In this document: piece by piece, positions 51,881-60,746 of the stretch
Numbering within the stretch: position 1 is the stretch's first letter
Layout of the letters: each line of letters begins with the position of its first letter
Source: Trichomonas vaginalis G3
Taxonomy: Eukaryota > Parabasalia > Trichomonadida > Trichomonadidae
Direction of reading: 5' to 3'
DNA: 64,000 nucleotides
Assembly (NCBI RefSeq): GCF_026262505.1
Contig: NC_067203.1
Location: forward strand, 14,272,392-14,336,391
Translations under genes and position numbers: made by a program
Notes under the pieces: model-generated
What the model saw: only the letters and a program-made list of their open reading frames with translations
Database searches by the model: none
Told to the model about the DNA's origin: nothing

Positions 51881-52825
51881 TTATAACCGTTTTACATGGT
51901 AAACGTTATGAATTCGTGAAATTTTAAATATTTTTGTAGCTTCTATTTCTTCTATTAGTATGTCAAAAGTTTTAACAATGCCGAAAGTTTCTTTATACTT
52001 CTTCTTGACATCAGATAAAAGGAAATCATCAGCTGTGGGATAGTTTTTATTAAGAAATGTCAACATGTCCATTTTATCTTCTGCTGGCTTTTCTGCTTCT
52101 TTCTTTAAGTCTGCGTAATCGTTTCTCATTCTTTCTATCTCTTTTACTGAGTAGTTATATTTCCTCATTGCTGCTTTACATTTTGAGCATTGCGGATTCA
52201 TTTTTGCGTTATACATTGAAATTTGACCTGCTAGAACAACTAAGGCGTCAATGGTTTTCTTTAACTCAAAAGTTGTTGGTTTTATCTGTTCGTTCCATAC
52301 TTTGCCTCTTCTGTCTTTATCTCTTATCTGCCACACACATTCAGCAGCTAATGAAACAAAGTTATCGTAAGTCTTAAACTCCTCAGATTTATATATGTCA
52401 GAAATGTTTTTATAAACCATGTCGCAATCTTTGTTCATAACTTTATGGTTGCAATGAAAACCAAGGAATTCATAATTTACTTTACGTATGAACTTCTTTA
52501 TTTCTACTGAATCAGTAACTTTAACTTCAATTTCATCGAATTCAGGAATAGTTAGTTTTTGTTGCTGAACTTCCGGTAATTTAGGCAAATGGTCTATGAT
52601 ATCTTGCATTTCATATAGCTCCTCTCCATTTGTTTCATCTTTCGCACTACAGTCTAAATTACTTGTTAAAAGTTCTTGCTTTATTCTTTGTATTTCTGTT
52701 TCAAAAGTATATGAAGAAGGAATGAAGTTTTTCATCTCTACCAACATTGACGTAGGATTCATGATTAATGAATTTGGTGCCGTGCATGCTGTCGAAAGTG
52801 CTGATGTTTCGATTTTTGTAATCAT
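51881..52825 (-). CDS. Gene X, Polinton 2 version, about 314 aa
   Basis: Start taken at MITKIETSALST (52,825). The frame upstream reads promoter sequence and is not conserved. About 90% identical to 10,739-11,677 with the most variation at both ends; CSKC and the winged-helix-like C-terminus (ending NVYHVKRL) are kept. Flanked by inverted repeats at 51,829 and 52,907. Function unknown; DNA binding is a guess from the C-terminal pattern. Confidence 0.65.
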   Translation of the reverse strand: MITKIETSALSTACTAPNSLIMNPTSMLVEMKNFIPSSYTFETEIQRIKQELLTSNLDCSAKDETNGEELYEMQDIIDHLPKLPEVQQQKLTIPEFDEIEVKVTDSVEIKKFIRKVNYEFLGFHCNHKVMNKDCDMVYKNISDIYKSEEFKTYDNFVSLAAECVWQIRDKDRRGKVWNEQIKPTTFELKKTIDALVVLAGQISMYNAKMNPQCSKCKAAMRKYNYSVKEIERMRNDYADLKKEAEKPAEDKMDMLTFLNKNYPTADDFLLSDVKKKYKETFGIVKTFDILIEEIEATKIFKISRIHNVYHVKRL

Positions 52826-52906
52826 ATTTATATAAAAATAAAAAAAATAAATAAAAATAAAATTAACTTTATTTTTTTCTATCTTAAGGAAATTCATGAA
52901 AATTCA

Positions 52907-52967
52907 TGAGGGTAGAAATGAGGGTAGAAATGAGGTTAGATCTAACCATCTACCCTAAACATTATTT
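52907..52967. repeat. Inverted repeat flanking gene X (Polinton 2, side 2)
   Basis: Two GAGGGTAGAAAT copies, GAGGTTAGATCTAACC, CTACCCTAAACATTATTTTT. Reverse-complementary to 51,829-51,880. Confidence 0.7.
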
Positions 52968-53062
52968 TTGCTGAATTCAGCAACAAAATGAACGAGGTCA
53001 GAATGTATGTAAATACCTTTGAATTCATTTATAACGCCCTTAGTAAGCTCATAAAATGCTTG

Positions 53063-53116
53063 TTTTGCATCACATTTTGACGAAGTGCAAATCTTCACTT
53101 CGTGTCATGATGCAAA
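53063..53116. repeat. Hairpin with 9- and 10-bp stems
   Basis: TTTGCATCA pairs with TGATGCAAA and, inside it, GACGAAGTG with CACTTCGTGTC. Not found in Polinton 1. Confidence 0.7.
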
Positions 53117-53139
53117 AATAATGAGTTCATTTACTCACA

Positions 53140-53368
53140 ATATTTTTGTACAAAATGTAAACTTTACATAACCGTTTCTATCGTACATGATATTTAGTTG
53201 ACATTGTAAACTATCTTCATGTAAAGTATGGCGGTTTGAAACCGTCGGGAACCTTCACTTTTTGACGAACTTTCCGCAGCAATTTTTAAAATTTGTGAAA
53301 ACTCAACGGTTTGACACGTGCCATATGTCATTTTACTCAGAATTTTGTGCTGAATTCAGCAAAAATTA
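53140..53368. other. Conserved non-coding block, Polinton 2 copy
   Basis: Reverse complement of 11,744-11,960 with very few differences, but placed on the integrase side of gene X. Confidence 0.65.
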
Positions 53369-53385
53369 TTTTTGTTCATGGGCTA

Positions 53386-53410
53386 TGCCCCGCCGCTTTG
53401 CGTCTTTATG
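53386..53410. repeat. Intergenic GC-rich double hairpin
   Basis: GGGCTATGCCC followed by CGCCGCTTTGCGTC, the same plan as the coding-sequence mini-insertions. Confidence 0.6.
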
Positions 53411-53419
53411 TTAAAATAA

Positions 53420-53440
53420 ATGGTACCTTTAATGATATCA
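53420..53440. other. Empty insertion site of element A
   Basis: The sequence around GGTACCTTTAATGATATCAT continues without interruption where Polinton 1 carries A1 (9,352-10,551) between the same flanks. Confidence 0.6.
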
Positions 53441-53483
53441 TGACTGTTCTCGTTCATGTCTGATTTACATCTAATGAAAAAGT

Positions 53484-54569
53484 TTAGAAGAATTTTCTTA
53501 TTCTTTCTGGCATATTTTTGTCTTTCCAGAACTCCCACTCTAATGGTCCCAGATGTGTTGGCTTCGACTCTCTCAAGTTCTTAGATGGTATAACATCTTC
53601 AACGCCTCCTTCATATCTTACTTTATAAGTGTCATCGTTTGTGTTATAGCCAAGTATTTCAATAACCACTCCTCGCTTTGCTTCGTCAATGGTTTCAGTA
53701 AGTTTGCCATTACTACTTTCGACTAATTTATGACGAGGATAAAACGCAATAGAGTCGTCGGCAGCTTTTATAAGATATCCATTACCTTGCGTAGAGTCTA
53801 CGATATAATAATTTCGACTTAACCTTAAACGTTTCTTTGTCAACGGTTTGTCGTCAAGAACTACACGAACTTTTGTACCAGGAATGAGAGTAAATTGTGT
53901 TGAATTTCTGATATTTTGTGTTTGACTTTGTTTCTTTTGTATATACTTTTCTTCTTGTTGTTGTGTCATTGAATTTGGTGTATGTCCTGTTGTAGAATGT
54001 GTTGAGGAATTATATACTTCGAGAAAATGTTTCATTGTTTCTTCGGTAAAGTCTCGCTCTTGATTTAAATCTCTGAGAGTCCTTATGAAGCGGTTTATGA
54101 TGCCGAGTATGTTATGGTTATGGTCTTCAGTAGTGTAGTGAGTTATGTTATGCTTAATGAGAAATTCTGTGATTTCATTGCTGAGGTATGCACTGTCTTG
54201 GTCTGATGTTAAAGTACTTGGGCTATGTTCTGCTACAAACTTTTGTAAAACTCTTAACACTTCACGAGTTCCTTTATTTTTCATTGGATATGCATATGCT
54301 TTACGAGTGTTAACATTTATGAAGATGAGGAATGGTTTATGTCCTCCTTTTCTGCTTTGAATGAGAGTGTCAAATTGGTATGCGTCAGGAGTGTTGGAGT
54401 AAATTGGTAAAAAGTAGTCGTAAGGGTTTATTTTTGTTTGATGTACAACATTTTTGTCAAAGAACTTTTTAACTTCAGCTCTGTTAGTAAATCCCCAACT
54501 CTTTGCAGCTTCATTGAACTTCTTAAATGACCTCCACGGTGATGATTCGAATACTTCTTTCAAGCTCAT
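53484..54569 (-). CDS. INT: rve-type integrase, 361 aa
   Basis: It inserts the element's ends into target DNA. The start MSLKEVFESSPWRSF is conserved in all copies. A short N-terminal helical domain with a possible DNA-contacting role (about 1-50) precedes the RNase H-like rve core (about 60-200), with first acidic residue D67 in YQFDTLIQ and second D123 in TSDQDSAYLS, continuing to LGIINRFIRTLRDLN. The C-terminal part has two SH3/chromo-like beta units (about 235-275, and 295-330 with YKVRYEGGVEDVIPSKNLR), as seen in integrases of chromodomain elements. It is 19 bp downstream of the fibre in the same direction. Confidence 0.9.
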   Translation of the reverse strand: MSLKEVFESSPWRSFKKFNEAAKSWGFTNRAEVKKFFDKNVVHQTKINPYDYFLPIYSNTPDAYQFDTLIQSRKGGHKPFLIFINVNTRKAYAYPMKNKGTREVLRVLQKFVAEHSPSTLTSDQDSAYLSNEITEFLIKHNITHYTTEDHNHNILGIINRFIRTLRDLNQERDFTEETMKHFLEVYNSSTHSTTGHTPNSMTQQQEEKYIQKKQSQTQNIRNSTQFTLIPGTKVRVVLDDKPLTKKRLRLSRNYYIVDSTQGNGYLIKAADDSIAFYPRHKLVESSNGKLTETIDEAKRGVVIEILGYNTNDDTYKVRYEGGVEDVIPSKNLRESKPTHLGPLEWEFWKDKNMPERIRKFF

Positions 54570-54588
54570 TTATGTAAAGTTAAAGATT

Positions 54589-57500
54589 TTAAGCAGCTCT
54601 ATACCATGCGAATACAGTCACAAATGGTGGCATATAATCTTCACCCGAGCCTGTTGGATTTGTTGTGAAAGTGTGTGAATGATTACCTGCGGTTCCACAG
54701 AAAATACCTGCGCTTGAATCTACTGGGTCAGTTGTGATATCATATCTATTCATTCCCCATCTATCCGAACCCGCTGCAAGATTTATATAACCTCTTTTTG
54801 TTATTGAATGTGAATGATTTCCTGTTGTGTTTGTAGTTCCTGTATGAGTGTGCGGTGGAAGGTTTGCTTCTTTAATTTTCTTCGAACCTCCTGTTTGCTT
54901 TGAAGAGTTCGCACAATAGAGGAATTTGTCTACAATCTGCTTCCACATACCAAAACCTAAAACTGTTGCTGGATTTGTTGAGTTCATTGACGTATAAATA
55001 GAACCAACAGGATATAATGTTTGAAGTATTTCCGTCTTTAATGTTTGAAGCTCTGTTTTGTCAGCTTTCTTATCTAACATTGTTGGTAGTTCATGTGCTT
55101 CAAAGTTTCTGGCATGATCTTCGATATTCCTGCAACTGTTATCTAAACTGTTAAGAGTATCTTTTACGCTTGTACTTGGATTTTCTAAAGGTGCACTTGA
55201 ACCAAGGTCAAAGTTCAATATTATGTCGTCTGCTCTAACAGTAGTGAAGGATTTATGTGTATGGTTCTTGTCAGCTTTATTATCATATAAATCTTGAGCA
55301 GTGAATTTAACATTATTTTCATCATCCATGACATAAACATTTTTACAGCTAATTTCTTTCTTCGTTGTTATGTTTTCATTCGATGTTAAACCTTGTGGAA
55401 AGTTAGGAGGTTTATAATATAATGCATTCCCACCAGTTCCGCCAACCGTTCCTTCAATACTTTCTATAGCAACAGTTGAGAAGGAGTTATGTGTATGGTT
55501 TTTGTCTGCTTTCTTATCTAACATTGCTGGTAGTTCATGTGCTTCAAAGTTTCTGGCATGACCTTCAATGTTCCTGCAACTGTTATCTAAACTGTTAAGC
55601 GTGTCTTTTACACTAGTGCTTGGATTCTCTAAAGGTGCACTTGAACCAAGGTCAAAGTTCAATATTATGTCGTCTGCTCTAACAGTAGTGAAGGATTCAT
55701 GTGTATGGTTTTTGTCAGCTTTACTATTTAATGTAGCTTGAAGTTCATTTATATCGGAGATATTGTGTTTATGAGATTTCAAAACTTTGTTCGTTGCGTC
55801 AAGTTCATCTTTGTCAGCTTTACTTTTAATAGCATCTTCAAAAGTTATTTTTGCCTTAACTCTCAAAGTAAATCTTGGTTCAACTAATACACCGTTAACA
55901 AAGAAACTAGAGGCATATATTTCATCGTTATAACCAAATGCTTCTAGTGCTTTACCCGTGTCATACTGTACAGTACAGCTTATGTCATAACCTTTAGCAC
56001 GAATGTATTTATATCTTCTTTCATTAACATCTTCAGTGCTTATTTGTTCATCCTGTGTTAAATATCCATGGTAGTCCGTTATAATCTGTTTGTCTGAACT
56101 TATATAATGAACATGGTTTTTATCTGCTTTTTCGGCTAATTTCTCTTCTATCTCATTTATTTCAAGTTCAACTCTTCCGCCAGAACTCTTATTATCATTA
56201 ATCTTTTTCATTAATTCGGTAATTACGTCATAAAGACTATATTCTGTTTTCGGTTTTGTAAATAATGAGTCAAAATTTCTTTTCATCATTACATCGCTGA
56301 CATTAATGATATCACCAATTCCTTTTTCATTTATTCTCTTCATTAATTCTGCAATAATGACGAATATATAATCTGTTAATTTATTCTCTTCATCGAGGGT
56401 TATAGAATGTTTTGAAATTGAATCATTAACTCCTCTAAATAAATCAATAACTTCAGGATACACGTTTTTAATGTCTCGAATAACCCGACCAGTATCCTGT
56501 TGTTCATGTTCTTCGTTCCCGTCGTTACGTGGTTTTATATCTCTAACCATCATCAACGCAGCCATAACCGGAGGGTTTGTTGCTATCTGTTCGAAAATCC
56601 GTCCGTTATGTACGGTATATCTAAATAATTTCTTTGTGTTTGTTAAAACATTTGAAACAAGTCTTTTAAAACCATCTACAAAATTTCCTGTTTCACCTAA
56701 TGTTCTTGCAACATTTACAAGCTCACCCATTCCCGCTTTTGACCCCAAAAACGTCCATATTGCATTTATTTCACTCTGTATAGTTGTCCATTCAGCGAAA
56801 CTAACACCCGCATTCGCTAAGCTGAAAATGAAATTCAGTGGATCGAACTTAATTCCACCTTCTTTTTCAATTTCAACGAACTCACTAACATGAGATTTTA
56901 AGTATTCTTTCGTTAAAATTGTTTTCCCCGATGTTATGTCATTAACGAAACTATCACCGTCAAAAGTTAACGAATTCAATTTCGTCGTTGATGCTTTTAT
57001 TTCATACACCGCTTTATCGATAGTTTTTGGCTCACCTTCTTTAGAAGCATATGAAACATTAATGAATGAATTATATGTATTCGTGAATGAGTTAAAATCA
57101 ATGATTTTCATTAATGACGCCTTTAATGATTCATTTACTGTTGAATCCCTTAAAGCAATTAATGAACTGTCATTTATGAAAGGTACACTGCAAACCGTCG
57201 AGTTTGGATCAAATGCTGTAGTTGGTGCAGGAATATTAATGATATAAGTCATTAAATCATTAAGTGACGTAAATAATGTTGTCGTTTTTGATTTAATTTC
57301 TTTAGCATCTGTTATATATGGTAATTTTATTTCTGTAGTTTCTGAATTAAAGATATTCGCTAAAATGTTTTGTAAACTGTTTTGAACAGCTGTGTAAACC
57401 GTTGAATCCGGAACCCTTACAATTTCACCATCCTTAATAAAGGGCATTGCACATGGCGTAGTGCTTGGGTCAAATCTTTCGGGATTATAATTCAACATAT

Positions 57501-57750
57501 ATTCTAATGCTTCATAAACAGACCTATATACTGTTGTGTCGTTCTTCATGACAACTTCACCATTTACAATGAATGGCATAGTACATGGAGTTAAAATAGG
57601 GTCAAACTTTTCATAGTCCTTCCATGTTATGTATTTCTCAGTATTTCCATCAGAAATAACAATATATTTGTCAGTAAGTGTGAGAGAGTATTGACCAAAA
57701 TATAAACGTTTAGCTCTGTCAGCTTCATACGCATATGCAGCAATAGTCAT
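54589..57750 (-). CDS. Fibre protein with phage-type tip, 1,053 aa (repeat-rich version)
   Basis: Likely attachment fibre. The conserved start MTIAAYAYEADRAKR is followed by four repeats of about 38-45 residues (about 45-215) of the type FDPxxTPCxMPFIxxGE..DSTVY.S. Next come a helical stalk (about 290-540, including ANAGVSFAEWTTIQSEINAIW) and several KADKNHTH modules alternating with LNFDLGSSAPLENPSTSV units (about 545-910). The tip (about 912-1053) starts LYPVGSIYTSMN, has paired HTHT and HSH motifs and ends MPPFVTVFAWYRAA, like phage tail-collar/gp10 C-terminal domains. Polinton 1 has a collagen-like tract and only one FDP/YDP repeat here. The frame looks whole. Confidence 0.85.
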   Translation of the reverse strand: MTIAAYAYEADRAKRLYFGQYSLTLTDKYIVISDGNTEKYITWKDYEKFDPILTPCTMPFIVNGEVVMKNDTTVYRSVYEALEYMLNYNPERFDPSTTPCAMPFIKDGEIVRVPDSTVYTAVQNSLQNILANIFNSETTEIKLPYITDAKEIKSKTTTLFTSLNDLMTYIINIPAPTTAFDPNSTVCSVPFINDSSLIALRDSTVNESLKASLMKIIDFNSFTNTYNSFINVSYASKEGEPKTIDKAVYEIKASTTKLNSLTFDGDSFVNDITSGKTILTKEYLKSHVSEFVEIEKEGGIKFDPLNFIFSLANAGVSFAEWTTIQSEINAIWTFLGSKAGMGELVNVARTLGETGNFVDGFKRLVSNVLTNTKKLFRYTVHNGRIFEQIATNPPVMAALMMVRDIKPRNDGNEEHEQQDTGRVIRDIKNVYPEVIDLFRGVNDSISKHSITLDEENKLTDYIFVIIAELMKRINEKGIGDIINVSDVMMKRNFDSLFTKPKTEYSLYDVITELMKKINDNKSSGGRVELEINEIEEKLAEKADKNHVHYISSDKQIITDYHGYLTQDEQISTEDVNERRYKYIRAKGYDISCTVQYDTGKALEAFGYNDEIYASSFFVNGVLVEPRFTLRVKAKITFEDAIKSKADKDELDATNKVLKSHKHNISDINELQATLNSKADKNHTHESFTTVRADDIILNFDLGSSAPLENPSTSVKDTLNSLDNSCRNIEGHARNFEAHELPAMLDKKADKNHTHNSFSTVAIESIEGTVGGTGGNALYYKPPNFPQGLTSNENITTKKEISCKNVYVMDDENNVKFTAQDLYDNKADKNHTHKSFTTVRADDIILNFDLGSSAPLENPSTSVKDTLNSLDNSCRNIEDHARNFEAHELPTMLDKKADKTELQTLKTEILQTLYPVGSIYTSMNSTNPATVLGFGMWKQIVDKFLYCANSSKQTGGSKKIKEANLPPHTHTGTTNTTGNHSHSITKRGYINLAAGSDRWGMNRYDITTDPVDSSAGIFCGTAGNHSHTFTTNPTGSGEDYMPPFVTVFAWYRAA

Positions 57751-57767
57751 ATTTTAATAAGAATAAA

Positions 57768-58121
57768 ATGTTGTTCTATTTGCAAAGTACAGACCCAAAC
57801 GAATACGGGACAGTAAAGCTACAAACAAACTTAGGTCTTCAGAATGAGGCGCTTGCATTCAGAATGGTTGACTTCAATACTATCGCTTCATTCGTTATAA
57901 CAAATGAAACAGATTTCATGGAGATTGAAATAGATGGAAAGAAGCACGAAATAAGATTTCACAATAATGTAGAATATAAGATGGAAACATTAGCTGGAGT
58001 GTTAAATGTTCTCATAAATACTACAATAAACAAGGATAACGAAGAAAACTTAATGAATGTTAAACTTATTGCAGGAGTTTTGAAGTTCAGTTATGTGAAG
58101 GAGTTTAAGATACCAAGATGA
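57768..58121 (+). CDS. Small beta-rich virion protein, 117 aa
   Basis: It begins MLFYLQSTDPNEYGTVKLQT and is divergent from the fibre with a 17-bp gap. The N-terminal half is nearly identical to Polinton 1. The middle (from about residue 55) differs strongly, in parallel with the difference in the fibre beside it, hinting that both interact. The stop overlaps the next start (ATGA). Unknown family. Confidence 0.6.
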   Translation: MLFYLQSTDPNEYGTVKLQTNLGLQNEALAFRMVDFNTIASFVITNETDFMEIEIDGKKHEIRFHNNVEYKMETLAGVLNVLINTTINKDNEENLMNVKLIAGVLKFSYVKEFKIPR

Positions 58122-58543
58122 GTCATAGAGTACAACTTCTTTTGGGTGCATACCATATGACATTTCCTTTGAAAAGTGTTGACAAAACGATTGAGATGAA
58201 ATCTGTTCCATACGTATGTTATGGTAATTGTTTATACATTGAGTCTAAAATAGCTAATGTCACAGGTATTTCAGGAGTTAATAGTAAAGGTTCAGTAGAA
58301 TATAAATCCTTCTGTTATGCAGTCAATTCAATGTTCATTCCAAATGTTCCTGTCATAGCAACTCATTTAGGTAAATGGGTTCGCATTAGTCCACATAATT
58401 TGAAAGACATGCAATTCAGACTTGTTGACTTTCAAGGAGAGCCTGTAGAACTGAAGGCACCAGTGCGAATGACTGTTGAAGTTGACTTTTTAGAAAATAT
58501 TAAATGCAACAGCTTACAAGAGAACTCAGAGCTAAAAATATAA
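58118..58543 (+). CDS. Beta-rich virion protein, 141 aa (spike-base/capsid-associated)
   Basis: It begins MSHRVQLLLGAYHMTFPLKS and ends with MQFRLVDFQGEPVELKAPVR and a short tail. Strand-rich throughout with no membrane segment. The C-terminal pattern resembles jelly-roll ends of capsid or spike-base proteins (inference). It is coupled by overlaps to both neighbours, so the three genes probably share a transcript. Confidence 0.6.
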   Translation: MSHRVQLLLGAYHMTFPLKSVDKTIEMKSVPYVCYGNCLYIESKIANVTGISGVNSKGSVEYKSFCYAVNSMFIPNVPVIATHLGKWVRISPHNLKDMQFRLVDFQGEPVELKAPVRMTVEVDFLENIKCNSLQENSELKI

Positions 58544-58746
58544 AGTATGAATGTTATGTATTAGGTCATGAACTTTGGTTGTTGCTGTTTGATGAAACAA
58601 ATGAGTTAGTTATGTCAGTCAAGAGAACAGAAAAATATTGTGTTAGTGAAAACTGCACCAAGTCAATAAGATTAGGTTTGTATTATGAAGATGAGTTCGA
58701 TACTGTTGAAGAAGTTTTGGATAGATATTACAAATTGCTAACTTGA
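58504..58746 (+). CDS. Small protein, 80 aa, Polinton 2 version
   Basis: Homologue of 4,094-4,366 lacking the ten codons of the palindromic insert: EKYCVSENC is continuous here. Overlaps the gene before it by 40 bp. Function unknown. Confidence 0.6.
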   Translation: MQQLTRELRAKNIKYECYVLGHELWLLLFDETNELVMSVKRTEKYCVSENCTKSIRLGLYYEDEFDTVEEVLDRYYKLLT

Positions 58747-58756
58747 AATTTTTTGA

Positions 58757-58803
58757 CTGACGGCGCAAAGCGCCAAGATGGGCTCAAAGAGCCCTCCTGA
58801 CTG
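58757..58803. terminator. Double hairpin between convergent genes, Polinton 2
   Basis: GGCGCAAAGCGCC and GGGCTCAAAGAGCCC; mirror of 4,038-4,084. Confidence 0.45.
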
Positions 58804-58805
58804 CT

Positions 58806-59420
58806 TTAATTTACTAAAACATATTTCAAGCAAAGTTTATATTCTGTTGAAAGTTTTGTATACTCGTTCGAATATTTATACTTAAACTCAACTCCTGTAG
58901 TTCCTGGTGTTTCAATGATGCGGATGTTACCTATTTTCATGAATAGTGGAGTTTGACCACAGCATTCGATTTCAGGGTCGAGATAGTCAATGACACATTG
59001 TTTCCCTGTTATTCGTGAGATAACATTTTCAAGGTCCTCCTTTGTTAGAATTATTTGGTTCTTACTTATAAGATTTGTCAAAGCTTCTTATCGTCTTTGA
59101 GTAAAATTGTTTGGTATAACTGAAGAAGGTAATGGTCTACGTTATCTGAAGGATTTGTTTGAACATTTGTGTAAGGGTTGTCGTTGGCTTCTCTTGAAAG
59201 AACTTGGTCCAGTGGTGGATACTCTAACTTAACATCTGATGTAGCGTTAGCGTTTGAAGCTGAGTTTAAATTCACCGACTTAAGATCTGGTTCTTTTTTC
59301 TTTCAAACACTCCGAACTATAGTTCTTTATGACAATATTGTTTGTCGTTCGTGAGTCAACATTTGATGTTGGTTCAATTGGAACATTAACGGCACCAGCT
59401 AAGATGGATTTGCTTCTCAT
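58806..59420 (-). pseudogene. Unknown protein, Polinton 2 copy (broken)
   Basis: Homologue of 3,384-4,034, without the 36-bp palindromic insert. The Cys-containing C-terminal half is conserved. Broken. Confidence 0.5.
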
Positions 59421-59846
59421 TTCATATAGAATAAAAACCTTTTATATGTATGAAATGAACAATATACTCGACAAGGGTTTGAATGTAAAGCTAACGAATG
59501 AAAATATTGTTGAATTCACTGAGACAGGAGCTGTGTATAAAGATGTAGAACTACTGAACAAAAGAGCAAAGGGAAGAAGCAGGAATATGAACAAAGGGTG
59601 AAGCCTATAAAAATTTATGTCAATGATGGCTCAGGAGGTTCAAACATAAAGTATGCAGAAAGTTATAGAGTTTATGCTCTCAAAGGTGAAAAGCCTTCAT
59701 TTAAGAACAGCTATTCTAACACATATCCTCAAAAGCTAACGGATGGGGAAGTGGATGATATGAATGACAGCAAAAATATTAACAGAAATGGCGACAGAGA
59801 TGCATGGAATTTGTTTACCATCAGTCAATTGAAGGTTAAACTTTAA
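59329..59846 (+). pseudogene. Unknown structural-block protein, Polinton 2 copy (broken)
   Basis: Homologue of 2,957-3,475, almost identical in sequence; overlaps the ATPase gene end by 4 bp as in Polinton 1. Confidence 0.5.
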
Positions 59847-60730
59847 AACAATGTTGGTCGTTCCCATGGAATATTTTTGACTTTAATGGTATTAGTCATG
59901 ATATGAATCTCAAGGTATGAACGAGGAGAGATGAGAGACTTATATGCTTCCCAAATTTCTTCAAAAGGTAATGTTATACCTGACTGTTTCCAAATGAGTT
60001 CAATATCATAGCGTGAGAAACCTTGAAAGATAACGAAGTCAGTTATGAGACGTTTTATGTTTAAAGCAAGAAAACGCCATGTTTGCATAAGTATTGCTAC
60101 AGTTAAATGGTAATGTCTGACTTTAGTTATGATGTTAGCTAATGGTGAGTCTGGTTTTGACACTAAACCTTTTCCGGCGAAGTCGTCACAAACGAGCAGA
60201 GTGTTTGAAGGATATTTTTTGAAGGGGTATTTTGAAAGTTTTGATAGAATGTAGTTTGTCAGTCGTTTCATATCGTAAACTCCTGAGTATTGACGTAAGT
60301 GGTGTTTGTCAATAATTCTTTCCATCTCCTCAGAAGTCTTTTGCATTCCTGACTGTATGAACTCTACGATAGCATAATATTTCCTCTTACGTCGAATGTA
60401 ACGTTGAAGAAATTCAATGAGTTCGCTATCTGGAACTTTAACGACAGAGGCTTGAACTTTTGACATAAATGTTTTCGCTGTTGAGTCCATAGAGTCTGAA
60501 GTTGCTGATATAATGATTTGGTCATAGTAAGAGTCGTTTCCTAAACGCTCTGTTATGAGTATATGACGAATGAGGTTAAATGTCTTACCTGAACCCATCT
60601 TTCCACAATAGAAATACACACCATTTGAACAGAATTCATAATCTTTGCTGAAAGGAAGAATAAGAGAAGAGTTAAGTTTGTCTGTAGTTTCATTCATGTC
60701 TTCATCTACATCATGTATTAAATGCTTCAT
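59843..60730 (-). CDS. ATP: A32/HerA-FtsK-like packaging ATPase, Polinton 2
   Basis: 295 aa, whole, with Walker A GKMGSGKT (43-50) and Walker B LLVCDD (178-183). It differs from 2,073-2,960 at only a few residues, mostly near the N-terminus (NETTDKLN against NESSEKLN). Divergent from the capsid-like gene at 60,747. Confidence 0.9.
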   Translation of the reverse strand: MKHLIHDVDEDMNETTDKLNSSLILPFSKDYEFCSNGVYFYCGKMGSGKTFNLIRHILITERLGNDSYYDQIIISATSDSMDSTAKTFMSKVQASVVKVPDSELIEFLQRYIRRKRKYYAIVEFIQSGMQKTSEEMERIIDKHHLRQYSGVYDMKRLTNYILSKLSKYPFKKYPSNTLLVCDDFAGKGLVSKPDSPLANIITKVRHYHLTVAILMQTWRFLALNIKRLITDFVIFQGFSRYDIELIWKQSGITLPFEEIWEAYKSLISPRSYLEIHIMTNTIKVKNIPWERPTLF

Positions 60731-60746
60731 TTTATCTCCATTAAAA

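Larger units (their letters stand above)
52968..53483. other. Non-coding region between gene X and integrase, Polinton 2
   Basis: No gene seen. It holds TGCTGAATTCAGCA at each side (about 52,968 and 53,349), a strong hairpin (53,063-53,116), the conserved block (53,140-53,368), a GC-rich double hairpin (53,386-53,410) and the site that is empty of element A (53,420-53,440). Confidence 0.6.

Noticed and set aside
54145-54360. Plus-strand frame opposite the integrase
   Set aside because: Shadow of a conserved domain on the other strand; repeats at 8,415 for the same reason.
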